NCBI GenBank assembly: GCA_039030125.1
Contig: JBCCEV010000034.1
Span: 1 to 29,632, forward strand
Direction: 5' to 3'
Source: JBCCEV01 sp039030125
Lineage (GTDB): Bacteria > Pseudomonadota > Gammaproteobacteria > Ga0077536
DNA: 29,632 nucleotides
In this document: piece by piece, positions 1 to 6,991 of the stretch
Numbering within the stretch: position 1 is the stretch's first letter
Layout: each line of letters begins with the position of its first letter
Translations under genes and position numbers: made by a program
Notes under the pieces: model-generated
Seen by the model: only the letters and a program-made list of their open reading frames with translations
What the model was told of the DNA's origin: nothing
Databases searched by the model: none

Positions 1-1
1 G

Positions 2-262
2 GCAGAAAGCGGCGTCAGAAATCGAATTGATCTCAGCGGTGCCGCCAATGGCCCCGCCTATATCGATATTGTGCCTCATCAAGGCGCGACTTTAATGGTG
101 GGCCGCTTCGCCGGCGTGATCATCGATGGTGTGGTGCCGAAGATCATGGGCGCCAAGCGGTTCGCCATTAATCACTTGCTAGCCGAGCGGGGTGCGCTCG
201 GTTTTCCATTCCCCAAAGGGACCGGCTGGAGCGGCTTGCTCAAGCGCGTTGAGGCTGGCTAA
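2..262 (+). CDS. C-terminal end of an unrecognised protein (5' end outside window)
   Basis: The frame is open from the left edge to a TAA at 260-262, giving 86 residues, so this is the 3' end of a gene that starts outside the window. A GTG at 71 lies inside the frame, but the reading is coherent on both sides of it and it need not be a start. The residues include VPHQGATLMVGRF and a GFPFPKGTGWSG stretch near the end. I do not recognise the family and assign no function. It converges on the dioxygenase beta-subunit gene, and the two stop codons overlap by four bases (CTAA), so there is no room for a terminator between them. Confidence 0.55.
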   Translation, partial: AESGVRNRIDLSGAANGPAYIDIVPHQGATLMVGRFAGVIIDGVVPKIMGAKRFAINHLLAERGALGFPFPKGTGWSGLLKRVEAG

Positions 263-735
263 ACCGGGGTTGCCAACAGCGTTTGCACCCGCGAGGTGTC
301 GTACACCACAAATCGTTCCTTGAACTTTAGGGCGTCGCCCTCGCGAACGAGCTTATCGTAGTAACTGCCAGCCTGATAAATCGAGGTGTCGCCTTCCAAT
401 AAGGTTTGCACAACGATATAGGATGAGGAAACCGATACGACGTCGTCTTCGATGGCAGTGATCCGCACACCGGACATTGCGTGCCGATAGCGGTGCTCCT
501 GGAAGATATTGGCGTTACTTAGGGAAAACACGCGATCCTGCATCATGCCTTTGCTGTCGAGGTAGACCAACGGGATCTCATAGCCATGATCATAGTTTTC
601 ACGCGCGACCATGATGTAGCTGCCGTCATCGACAAAAAACTCGGGCCAGGCGTTGAGGTCGCCTTCATCAAGACTCGCGCAGTAATCGGCAAAGAGTCGA
701 TCGATCTCAAAATAGAGCGCGGCATCAGGCGCCAT
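259..735 (-). CDS. Aromatic-ring-hydroxylating dioxygenase, beta (small) subunit
   Basis: This 158-residue protein has the SnoaL/NTF2-like cone fold typical of small subunits of Rieske non-haem iron oxygenases, which stabilise the alpha3beta3 hexamer and carry no cofactor. Family signs are the N-terminal helix with FADYCASLDEGDLNAWPEFF, the central QDRVFSLSNANIFQEHRYRH segment, and the C-terminal KFKERFVVYDTSRVQTLLATP. The length is normal. I place the start at the ATG at 735, which overlaps the alpha-subunit stop by 11 bases and suggests translational coupling; a GTG at 756 would add seven poorly conserved residues. It is the last gene of the long minus-strand run. Assignment rests on the motifs plus adjacency to the alpha subunit. 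Confidence 0.88.
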   Translation of the reverse strand: MAPDAALYFEIDRLFADYCASLDEGDLNAWPEFFVDDGSYIMVARENYDHGYEIPLVYLDSKGMMQDRVFSLSNANIFQEHRYRHAMSGVRITAIEDDVVSVSSSYIVVQTLLEGDTSIYQAGSYYDKLVREGDALKFKERFVVYDTSRVQTLLATPV

Positions 736-1990
736 TCGACCAGCCCATGATGTCACGGTACCCGGCCCAGAAAGAGCGGATCATGTTTTCAGTGATCAAT
801 GAGCTTTGGCGATCCTGGATTTCATCTCCCATGCCAACGTAGGACGCGTCGCCCGGCGCGCATGAGGAGACCGCGCGTTGTACCAATTCGGTGGCCTCGG
901 TGTCCTCCATCGAGATGTATCCCGCGGGCCCCGCCAAGTTGGCTTGTTTGATTCGCATTGCGCGCAATTGTGGATCATCGTCAGCGTAACCAAAAAAGTG
1001 GAACACTAACTCAAATTCATCGGTGCTTTTGGGGAGCACCTGGCGCACGGCGAGGGTATTGTGAATTTGTTGAATGACCATACTGGGGAACAGCGTGTGA
1101 ATGTTGTTACTCGTTTGTTCCTCGTACTCCTTACGCGTCTCCAACAGGCTCATATCCTGCAGCGCGACGTTTTCTTTATACGTGGTGATCCCTTCGTCTT
1201 TATACGCTTGCTTAGTGGCCTCGTCTTCGATGGGCGTGGAGGTAATGATTGAATGTAAGCCGTGCCGCGAATCGACAATACTACGGCCCATCATATTGGA
1301 GCGATAGATGTTGAAGCTCGTATGAAACAGATGCAGCAAACTGGCGTGATAAGGGTCTTTCACGTTTTCGTAATACAGCTTCCAGTTCGAATGCGCGTAC
1401 TGGCGGGTGCACCCCAGGTATTCAACCGGTTTGGAGAAAATACGATCGACCCAGGGCAGCATTTCATCGCCGATATATTCGGTAAGCTCTGGCGCATCCT
1501 GCGACAGGGATCCGAACACCAGGCCCCGGTATTCGGTGACCCGGATTGGGGTTAGGGAATGTTCCGCCAACGAGAAGTCCTCGGGCATGCCGGCCTTATC
1601 GTTAAGCCCGGCGCGAAAAGGTACCCCTTTGAGCTCGCCTCTTTGGTTGTATGTCCATTGGTGATAGACACAACGGTGGCTGGCGGCATTGCCACGCAGT
1701 TGGCGGCAAACGATTGCGCCACGATGGGCGCAGCGGTTAATCCATCCGGCAATTTCGCCGTCGCGGGTATGGGTGACCACCACCGGTGTGGTGCCGATAT
1801 AGGTTGATTTGAAGTCACTGGGATTCTTGATTTCATCGAGCAGCGCCAAGAAGTGCCAAGTCGGACCGTGATAGATACGTTCTTGCTCGCGCTCGAAAAT
1901 AGCCTCGTCGGTGAACACCGCGTAGGGGGCGCCACCATCGACCGGCCAAGGCAGGTGGTCGAGTTCGGATTCGGATAATACGCTGGCCAT
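725..1990 (-). CDS. Rieske non-haem iron aromatic-ring-hydroxylating dioxygenase, alpha (large) subunit
   Basis: This is the catalytic subunit of a ring-hydroxylating dioxygenase, 421 residues, normal for the family. The Rieske [2Fe-2S] motif is complete: C87-x-H89 followed 17 residues later by C107-x2-H110. The mononuclear iron site shows the usual N-x2-D-x2-H-x4-H pattern (N209, D212, H215, H220), with D212 the bridging Asp between neighbouring subunits; a later EDTEATE stretch probably supplies the carboxylate ligand. A GAGGAA ribosome site lies before the ATG at 1990. These enzymes add O2 to aromatic rings to give cis-diols or hydroxylated products, using electrons from a reductase and often a ferredoxin; neither is in the window, so electron supply must come from elsewhere. 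The substrate is not predictable from sequence. Confidence 0.95.
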   Translation of the reverse strand: MASVLSESELDHLPWPVDGGAPYAVFTDEAIFEREQERIYHGPTWHFLALLDEIKNPSDFKSTYIGTTPVVVTHTRDGEIAGWINRCAHRGAIVCRQLRGNAASHRCVYHQWTYNQRGELKGVPFRAGLNDKAGMPEDFSLAEHSLTPIRVTEYRGLVFGSLSQDAPELTEYIGDEMLPWVDRIFSKPVEYLGCTRQYAHSNWKLYYENVKDPYHASLLHLFHTSFNIYRSNMMGRSIVDSRHGLHSIITSTPIEDEATKQAYKDEGITTYKENVALQDMSLLETRKEYEEQTSNNIHTLFPSMVIQQIHNTLAVRQVLPKSTDEFELVFHFFGYADDDPQLRAMRIKQANLAGPAGYISMEDTEATELVQRAVSSCAPGDASYVGMGDEIQDRQSSLITENMIRSFWAGYRDIMGWSNGA

Positions 1991-2044
1991 GACTTATTCC
2001 TCGTGGGTAGAACACAGTGCCGCCAGTCCGATGGCTGAGGAGCA

Positions 2045-3277
2045 CTACAAATATGCGGCCAAGTGCTTGCCTGGGTCAATTGCCGCGGTAAGTCTGATCA
2101 AAGTCTCCGGCTTTTGATAATGCAGGGCCTTTTCCCGACCTTCCTCCGTGGTTTGCGGGGGCCCGATATAGCTGCCCAGGTCGCGGCCCCACTGCAGCAC
2201 GGCTTGGCCGAATGCCACCCGTTGTTGCTCCCAGGTCGCCAGCGAATGTTGATCCGCTAGAGCGGCGCCAAGCGTCGCTGCGTCATCCGCCGCCTTGGAA
2301 ACGCCAATCCCCACGTGCGGGCGCGCGGTTACCGCGGCATCGCCAATCAAGATCACTCGATCGTGAACAAAACGCGAAGTCCCGACGTCGTAGATCCCCT
2401 GGAAAAAGGGTTTCGGTGTTGCTTGCACGATGTCCTGCATCTGCGGTGCAAGTAGTTCGCCGGCCTGTTCTCGCAAGCCTTCGATATGGGTCTCTCGAAT
2501 TTGCGGATGTGGGATCCCGTTTGGATAGTGGCGCCCCGAGCTGTCGGTCAGCATGTCTTGGAGTTGCTCGGCATCGGCGGTGCGATACCAAGCCCAGTTA
2601 TACCAACGTTCACCGGGTTTCAGCGCATCATCCTTGCCGGCGACCAAATATCCCAGCCAATGTCCTCCAGGTACCATGTCCAGCGCCATTCGTTCCTCGA
2701 CGAGCGCATGAGTCGCCGATGGGATCCGGGTCTCATCGAACAAACCGCGCCACGCAAAATAGCCGCAATAATCCAGCGTTTTGTCTGGAGCGACGATCGA
2801 GCGCACCGTTGAGTAATTACCATCGGCACCGATAATCCAATCGGCTTCCACCGGATCGCGATCCTTAAACTCGGCGACAACGCGCTCGCCTCGATTTTGG
2901 ATACCAACTAGCGCCGCCCCGTTGTGGTAGTGCTCATCGGGAAACTGTTGGCGTAAAAAACGATAGATCAAACCCCAGGAGGACATGATCTGGTGCGCGT
3001 CGATTGCGCCGATCACTTCCCCCTTGCGGTCGAAAATAACCCGTCCTGTGGAGCGCACTCCCATCTCGTCGCGCAGCTCGACGCCGGCGCGGCGGAATGC
3101 GTTATAAAGTTCATCATGGGTCGCAATGCCCGCGCCGCGGTTCGCCAATTCATGCTCTGAACGCTCGAAGACTTCGGCATCCCAGCCGTTGGCGCGAAGT
3201 GCGATCGCTGCGAACAGTCCCGCCATCGAGCCGCCAATGATCGCGACCTTTCCGTGCTTTTGAGTCTGGTTAACCAT
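2045..3277 (-). CDS. FAD-dependent aromatic monooxygenase (2,6-dihydroxypyridine 3-hydroxylase-like)
   Basis: Group A flavoprotein hydroxylase of 410 residues. The dinucleotide-binding GGSMAG is at residues 15-20, the DG motif (GADGNYSTVR) around D152, and the GD motif (LIGDAAVTARP) at G312-D313, in the canonical order. The AIIGGSMAGLFAAIALR opening and the overall pattern are nearest, from memory, to the 2,6-dihydroxypyridine/6-hydroxynicotinate-type monooxygenases, which hydroxylate N-heteroaromatic phenols with NAD(P)H and O2; phenol or salicylate hydroxylase activity is an alternative. Its ATG overlaps the stop of the upstream VOC gene by eight bases (ATGGTTAA), so the two are almost certainly co-translated. 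A 54-base gap separates it from the Rieske alpha gene. Confidence 0.85.
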   Translation of the reverse strand: MVNQTQKHGKVAIIGGSMAGLFAAIALRANGWDAEVFERSEHELANRGAGIATHDELYNAFRRAGVELRDEMGVRSTGRVIFDRKGEVIGAIDAHQIMSSWGLIYRFLRQQFPDEHYHNGAALVGIQNRGERVVAEFKDRDPVEADWIIGADGNYSTVRSIVAPDKTLDYCGYFAWRGLFDETRIPSATHALVEERMALDMVPGGHWLGYLVAGKDDALKPGERWYNWAWYRTADAEQLQDMLTDSSGRHYPNGIPHPQIRETHIEGLREQAGELLAPQMQDIVQATPKPFFQGIYDVGTSRFVHDRVILIGDAAVTARPHVGIGVSKAADDAATLGAALADQHSLATWEQQRVAFGQAVLQWGRDLGSYIGPPQTTEEGREKALHYQKPETLIRLTAAIDPGKHLAAYL

Positions 3278-3644
3278 GGGGTTGGCTCAGCAGTTTCGCA
3301 AAACTCAACTCGTGGCTGTCGGGATCGGTGACGTGGAAAAAGCGCTCGCCCCAGGGTGCATCGCGCGGTGGCGCCTCGGTTGGGAATTTCGCGCGTTCGC
3401 AAGTCTCGTACAACGCATCGACGTCGCTGACGTAAAAGATCACGCGTCCCCACCAGGACCATTCACGATCGGGCTCCAGGATCAGGTTTAAAAATTGTTG
3501 GCCGAACTCGAACGATGTGAATGGCGCATCCTCGCCGCCATAGCGGCTGGAGAAGCCGAGCGTCCGGTAGAATCGAACCGCGCGCGCCATATCGTGAGTT
3601 GCGAGTGTGATCGCGCTGATCGATTCAACGGTGGCGTGACCCAT
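3270..3644 (-). CDS. VOC-superfamily protein (glyoxalase/bleomycin-resistance/dioxygenase fold)
   Basis: A single-module vicinal-oxygen-chelate protein of 124 residues with the usual beta-alpha-beta-beta-beta pair: SAITLATHDMARAVRFYRTLGF at the start, a central VIFYVSDVDALYETCERA, and a closing ERFFHVTDPDSHELSFAKL. The last segment holds the His/Glu of a metal site (H-V-x-D-P-D-x-H-E-L). Members include glyoxalase I, extradiol dioxygenases and fosfomycin enzymes, so the reaction cannot be called; in this context a ring-cleavage or isomerase role is possible. The ATG at 3644 directly follows the TAG that ends the decayed reductase upstream, and its own stop overlaps the flavin monooxygenase start. 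Confidence 0.85.
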   Translation of the reverse strand: MGHATVESISAITLATHDMARAVRFYRTLGFSSRYGGEDAPFTSFEFGQQFLNLILEPDREWSWWGRVIFYVSDVDALYETCERAKFPTEAPPRDAPWGERFFHVTDPDSHELSFAKLLSQPHG

Positions 3645-3988
3645 CTAGATTTCACGCGCGAGTTTTTCGGCGTCGACCACAACGGCTTCGATGCGCCGCG
3701 GCGCCACAACGTCGCCTATGGCGTGGCATTCTTGGCCGCGCGCCTCGATTTCCCTGCGCAACGCATCGTTGGGAAAGCGATGAATGGCAATCACGACGCT
3801 ATCGACCGTGCCTCGCACGACATGCGGCCGCCGAGCTCATGTTCTTTTTCAAATAAGTGCACGTCGTGGCCGCGCGCCGCAGCGGTTGCGGCAAACTGCA
3901 TGCCGGCCGGGCCGCCGCCAACCACATTGATGGTTTTACTCTGTGAATGCGCAACCTCCATTAACGAGCCGTTGCCCCAATAGACCAT
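3645..3988 (-). pseudogene. Remnant of an Old-Yellow-Enzyme/2,4-dienoyl-CoA-reductase-type flavoprotein (internal deletion and frameshift)
   Basis: Two pieces of one gene are visible in two frames. The 5' piece (3988 down to about 3835) encodes an FAD-binding opening, VVGGGPAGMQFAATAAARG followed by FEKEHELGGRM, and then stops at 3791-3793. The 3' piece, in another frame from about 3835 down to the TAG at 3645-3647, encodes VDSVVIA, RFPNDAL, CHAIGDVVAPRRIEA and a terminal LAREI. That is the normal extreme C-terminus of the FAD/NAD-binding half of FadH/OYE-like reductases. The roughly 200 residues that should lie between, and the N-terminal TIM barrel, are missing. The start sits four bases past the PPOX-gene stop (TGAAATATG), so it decayed in place inside the operon. 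It is not expected to make an active enzyme. Confidence 0.75.
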
Positions 3989-3991
3989 ATT

Positions 3992-4648
3992 TCAGCCGTC
4001 TCCCTTTTGCAGCATCTCGCCCCATTCCTCCATGGTGATCACACCGCCTTCTTCCTCAGGGCGGCCCACATCCTTGCCAGGGAGCACGTCTTGCACGGCA
4101 TCGATGCGTTTCCAAGCAGCCAAAGGCGTCTCACTTTCTTCTTTAGGCACGTACTTCGAGGGCTCGACCTTTTGAAATTTCGGGATATAGCGCGGGCAGT
4201 TGATCCACATTTTGCTCAAACTAACCCGCACAATCAGCTCTGCTTCTTTATATTCGCCCAGCAGCGGATCGCTATCCTGTATAGACGCCTTCCCGTGAAA
4301 CCGAATTCGGTGTGGGTTTTCGAAATCTATAAACAGGATCCCAATTTCTGGTTTGGCCGCCAGATTGCCCATTGAGTAGAACATACCGTTGCCATCGTAG
4401 CTTGGGAAAGCAATCGTGTTCTGATCGACAACTTTGATGAAACCCACCGGTCCACCTTTGAACGAAACGGTGGGTTGACCGCTGGGGTCGACGGTTGAGA
4501 GAAAAAAGAACTCCCGTGACTCGATGAACATTTTTTCCATTTCGCCGATTTCCTCGGCGATGATCATTTCTTCCAAGCGATCCGCCATGCGACGGGTGTC
4601 GAACTGATCTTGAAGTGCGCGGTGCGAATCAGTGTAGATATTGCTCAT
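3992..4648 (-). CDS. Pyridoxamine 5'-phosphate oxidase-fold FMN-binding protein
   Basis: This 218-residue protein carries the PPOX split-barrel fold. Typical features are EKMFIESREFFFLSTVDPSGQPTVSFKGGPVGF, FPSYDGNGMFYSMGNL, then GILFIDFENPHRIRFHGKA. These proteins bind FMN (or F420 in some lineages) and act as small reductases or oxidases; a true PdxH role is unlikely because the C-terminal PLP-phosphate signature is absent. The start is the ATG at 4648, with GGGAGG seven bases ahead; the ATG 15 bases upstream lies within that ribosome site and is rejected. It is followed after three bases by the reductase remnant. A flavin reductase supporting neighbouring oxygenases is a possible role, but this is inference. 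Confidence 0.85.
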   Translation of the reverse strand: MSNIYTDSHRALQDQFDTRRMADRLEEMIIAEEIGEMEKMFIESREFFFLSTVDPSGQPTVSFKGGPVGFIKVVDQNTIAFPSYDGNGMFYSMGNLAAKPEIGILFIDFENPHRIRFHGKASIQDSDPLLGEYKEAELIVRVSLSKMWINCPRYIPKFQKVEPSKYVPKEESETPLAAWKRIDAVQDVLPGKDVGRPEEEGGVITMEEWGEMLQKGDG

Positions 4649-4721
4649 TATTATCCCTCCCATAGGTCTTGGAACGCATCGTAGCAGGAAATAGCGCGCG
4701 CCTCGCGGCGGGACCTAAACA

Positions 4722-5582
4722 TCACCTAAACAAGAGATCACGAGTGGAAAACGTAGCAAGTTCGAAACCTGGGTGATGGGTAGAGACTTTCGCCAGTGCG
4801 TTGTTTGATTCATAGGCCGCCCCGGCAGCGACCAGCATGACGTTGAAGTGCGCCCCGTCATCCGGGTGGGCAAGCTCGGCGGCGGGCGCGCGATCGCGCC
4901 AGTTGATGAGACTGTCGACGTCGCCATCGCGCAGTGTTTCATCAGCCCAGCGGTCAAACTCAGCGGCCCAGTTTGGCGTGGTGTCGTATTCAAACAGTGT
5001 TGCAAGATTATGGGTGAGTGTGCCGCTGCTTAAAATCAAAATGCCCTCATCTCGAAGCGGCGAGAGCAGGCGCCCGAGTTCGAACAATCTCGATGAATTC
5101 GCGAACGGCAGCGATACTTCCACTAAGGGAATGTCGCCGTTTGGAAAAATATGGATCAAAGGCATCCAGATGGTGTGGTTAAAACCTCGATGCGGCTGTG
5201 GGTCGATATCAAACGGGCCGCGCCTGAGCAGATACTCAACCGCGCTGGAAAGCGTGATTGCGTGGGGTGGGTGATAACGCAGACCCTCGGCAAAACGGCG
5301 AAATCGACGCGGGAAGCTACGCCGCGCGATCCCGAGATCCGCGATCGTGATCTCCTGTTCTCGAACGTGCGGGGTGAAGGCCACGATGCCGTTGGGTTTG
5401 CGCGGTAGAAGGTCCCCCATGGCTTTGTATTGAGCGCCACGTTTTTTATCCTTGCCCATATCAGGTCCCGCATGCCCTAAGAACAAGCACGGCATGCGGG
5501 TCTCGCCGGCGCTGGCGACGGGCAGGGAAGCTGCGGCGGCGAGCGCCGCGCTCTTCAATAGAAACTCGCGCCGATCAGTCAA
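4722..5582 (-). CDS. Tat-exported LigB/DODA-type class III extradiol dioxygenase-like protein
   Basis: A 286-residue protein of the catalytic LigB family, closest in layout to 4,5-DOPA dioxygenase (YgiD type). Candidate metal ligands follow the family order: LFLGHAGP (usually SHG), AFTPHV, a central NHTIWMP, and the C-terminal AHPDDGAHFNVMLVAAGAA block. Unusually, it opens with a twin-arginine signal, DRREFLLKSAALAAAASLPVASA, so it should be folded and metallated in the cytoplasm and then exported. I choose the TTG at 5582, which overlaps the TGA of the upstream cytochrome gene (TTGACTGA) and puts the RR near the N-terminus; a TTG at 5609 would lengthen the n-region. Pairing with a periplasmic cytochrome fits a periplasmic site of action. 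The substrate is unknown. Confidence 0.8.
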   Translation of the reverse strand: MTDRREFLLKSAALAAAASLPVASAGETRMPCLFLGHAGPDMGKDKKRGAQYKAMGDLLPRKPNGIVAFTPHVREQEITIADLGIARRSFPRRFRRFAEGLRYHPPHAITLSSAVEYLLRRGPFDIDPQPHRGFNHTIWMPLIHIFPNGDIPLVEVSLPFANSSRLFELGRLLSPLRDEGILILSSGTLTHNLATLFEYDTTPNWAAEFDRWADETLRDGDVDSLINWRDRAPAAELAHPDDGAHFNVMLVAAGAAYESNNALAKVSTHHPGFELATFSTRDLLFR

Positions 5583-6039
5583 CGGTCGTCCCGCGTCGAT
5601 GACAACCAAAGCAGGAAAATCCTAAACCGCTATCGGGATCATATTTCGCGACGCCCATTAATCGCGCCATGGCCGGGGTGATGTTGTCGCGTTTGAATTT
5701 CTGATAAGGCGTGAGAACCGCATCGGCCAGATAAAGCGCGCGCACATTTTCCGGATCTAAGTCGTCGAGCGTCGAATTCGACATCTTGTAGCTCGCGCGC
5801 TCCGGCTCAGGCCCGTGGCAACTCCGGCAGGTAATTTCTGGATGTTCAGTATCTTGGAATTTTTGGTAGCGCTCGGAAATCACCGGATGGATCAAAAACG
5901 TCATCTGCGAATGACGTTTAGCGAACGACAAGAACTGCCATTCGTCGTCGGCGGGCAATGGGTTATCGTCCGCGCCAATATTGGCCGAGAGCAGCGTGAG
6001 GCAGGGCGCCAGTAATAATGCTTGGATTGGGAGCCGCAT
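5575..6039 (-). CDS. Small periplasmic c-type cytochrome with two CxxCH haem sites
   Basis: A 154-residue protein with an N-terminal Sec signal (MRLPIQALLLAPCLTLLSANIGADD) and two haem c attachment motifs, CRSCHG in the middle and CFGCHR close to the C-terminus. Between them is a helical YKMSNSTLDDLDPEN...YLADAVLTPYQKFKRDNITPAMARLMG region. The spacing and the MTFLIHPVISERYQKFQ lead-in recall small multihaem or reaction-centre-type cytochrome subunits, but I cannot name a subfamily. The ATG at 6039 is chosen because it opens directly on the signal peptide; an upstream in-frame start at 6117 would add an implausible 26-residue arginine-rich leader and overlap the sulfotransferase gene. It probably passes electrons to or from the exported dioxygenase-like protein with which it overlaps. 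Confidence 0.8.
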   Translation of the reverse strand: MRLPIQALLLAPCLTLLSANIGADDNPLPADDEWQFLSFAKRHSQMTFLIHPVISERYQKFQDTEHPEITCRSCHGPEPERASYKMSNSTLDDLDPENVRALYLADAVLTPYQKFKRDNITPAMARLMGVAKYDPDSGLGFSCFGCHRRGTTVD

Positions 6040-6077
6040 GTCTCTAGGACAGGGGTAGCGCAGCAAATGTTCCGGGG

Positions 6078-6968
6078 TCAGCCGAGAACGGCCCTGCCCG
6101 CCAGCCACCTTGCGCACTCGGGGCTCAGGTTCTCCGCGGCCACCCGATCATATTTTTCCAGATCGGTCTCGCTCAAAGTCCCCCGCCAGCGGGCGTTGGT
6201 GCCCTTGTAGATGAACTGCTGCGCGCCGCCTTTGAGGTTGGCGTCCAATTTAGGGCTGACGTCCGAGGCGTTCTTTTTCATGTAATCGAAGGTGCAGTGC
6301 TCGACCTGGCTTGGCCATAGCGATTCTTGGATTGGGATCGCCAAAAAATCGGCGATTTTGCGCATCTGGCCATCCAGATCGCCTTTCAGATCGTTGAAGT
6401 GCAACAGCATCACGTTGTCGTACTCGCGAATGTCCCACCAGGTCTGGATGTTGGAGAAGAACGGCCAGATCGGAAAGCCATCGTTATCGAGCCAATCATG
6501 AAAGTAGGCAACCAGGTCCGATTTGGGTTCGCCGATGGGCGGACCCACGCGCCCCGGCGTGTCGTTCAACGCCTTGTAGAGGGTGTCGCCATAGCCCGAG
6601 TGATGATTATGCCAACTCCATAAGGCATCTCGTCCGTCACGCGCGACGTAGAGATATTTAACCGTGTCATGGATGTCGATGGCGTCGGCCGGCAAATGGG
6701 TTTTAAGGAAACGACGGTGGGTCTGGGCGGCGACCATTTTGAGCACGTCTTCAATAGGCGCGGGGCGGAAGTCAATCCAAGGCGCGATGTCCATCACCGC
6801 GATCCCCTCTTCGCCATCGAAGATCAATTGCGCCACGATTTGTTGTAGCCAGGTTGTCCCCGATTTGGCCCAGGTGCCAATGACGATGTCGTCATCACGA
6901 TATTCAAAGCCATCCCAGCGTGTCGAGTCCATGTGGTGATTTTGGAGTTCAGTGGTCTTTACACGCAC
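6078..6968 (-). CDS. PAPS-dependent sulfotransferase (Sulfotransfer_1 family)
   Basis: A cytosolic-type sulfotransferase of 296 residues. The 5'-phosphosulfate loop WAKSGTTWLQQ is at residues 33-43, the catalytic-base motif KTHLP at about 89-93 (His91), and the 3'-phosphate-binding segment YVARDGRDALWSWHNH at about 107-121 with the conserved Arg and Ser. The C-terminal PAPS-binding region reads YKGTNARWRG, a variant of the usual RKGxxGxW. A TTTAGGAA ribosome site precedes the ATG at 6968. Such enzymes move sulfate from PAPS to a hydroxyl or amine of a small molecule. Inside a degradation-type operon this is unusual: it may activate a hydroxyl as a leaving group or tag a product for export. 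The acceptor is not predictable. Confidence 0.92.
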   Translation of the reverse strand: MRVKTTELQNHHMDSTRWDGFEYRDDDIVIGTWAKSGTTWLQQIVAQLIFDGEEGIAVMDIAPWIDFRPAPIEDVLKMVAAQTHRRFLKTHLPADAIDIHDTVKYLYVARDGRDALWSWHNHHSGYGDTLYKALNDTPGRVGPPIGEPKSDLVAYFHDWLDNDGFPIWPFFSNIQTWWDIREYDNVMLLHFNDLKGDLDGQMRKIADFLAIPIQESLWPSQVEHCTFDYMKKNASDVSPKLDANLKGGAQQFIYKGTNARWRGTLSETDLEKYDRVAAENLSPECARWLAGRAVLG

Positions 6969-6991
6969 ATCGAGTTCCTAAATTGAACGAA

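Noticed and set aside
1552..2079. 175-residue minus-strand frame overlapping the start of the Rieske alpha gene
   Set aside because: Out-of-frame reading of the Rieske domain DNA; composition is low-information and the true frame has all iron ligands.
2212..2835. 207-residue forward open frame opposite the flavin monooxygenase gene
   Set aside because: It is antisense to a gene with complete FAD motifs, is Arg/Pro/Ser-rich and has no family features; a shadow of GC-rich coding DNA.
4713..4733. Direct repeat ACCTAAACA (two copies) after the Tat dioxygenase gene
   Set aside because: Only nine bases, two copies, with no insertion between them that would suggest a target-site duplication.
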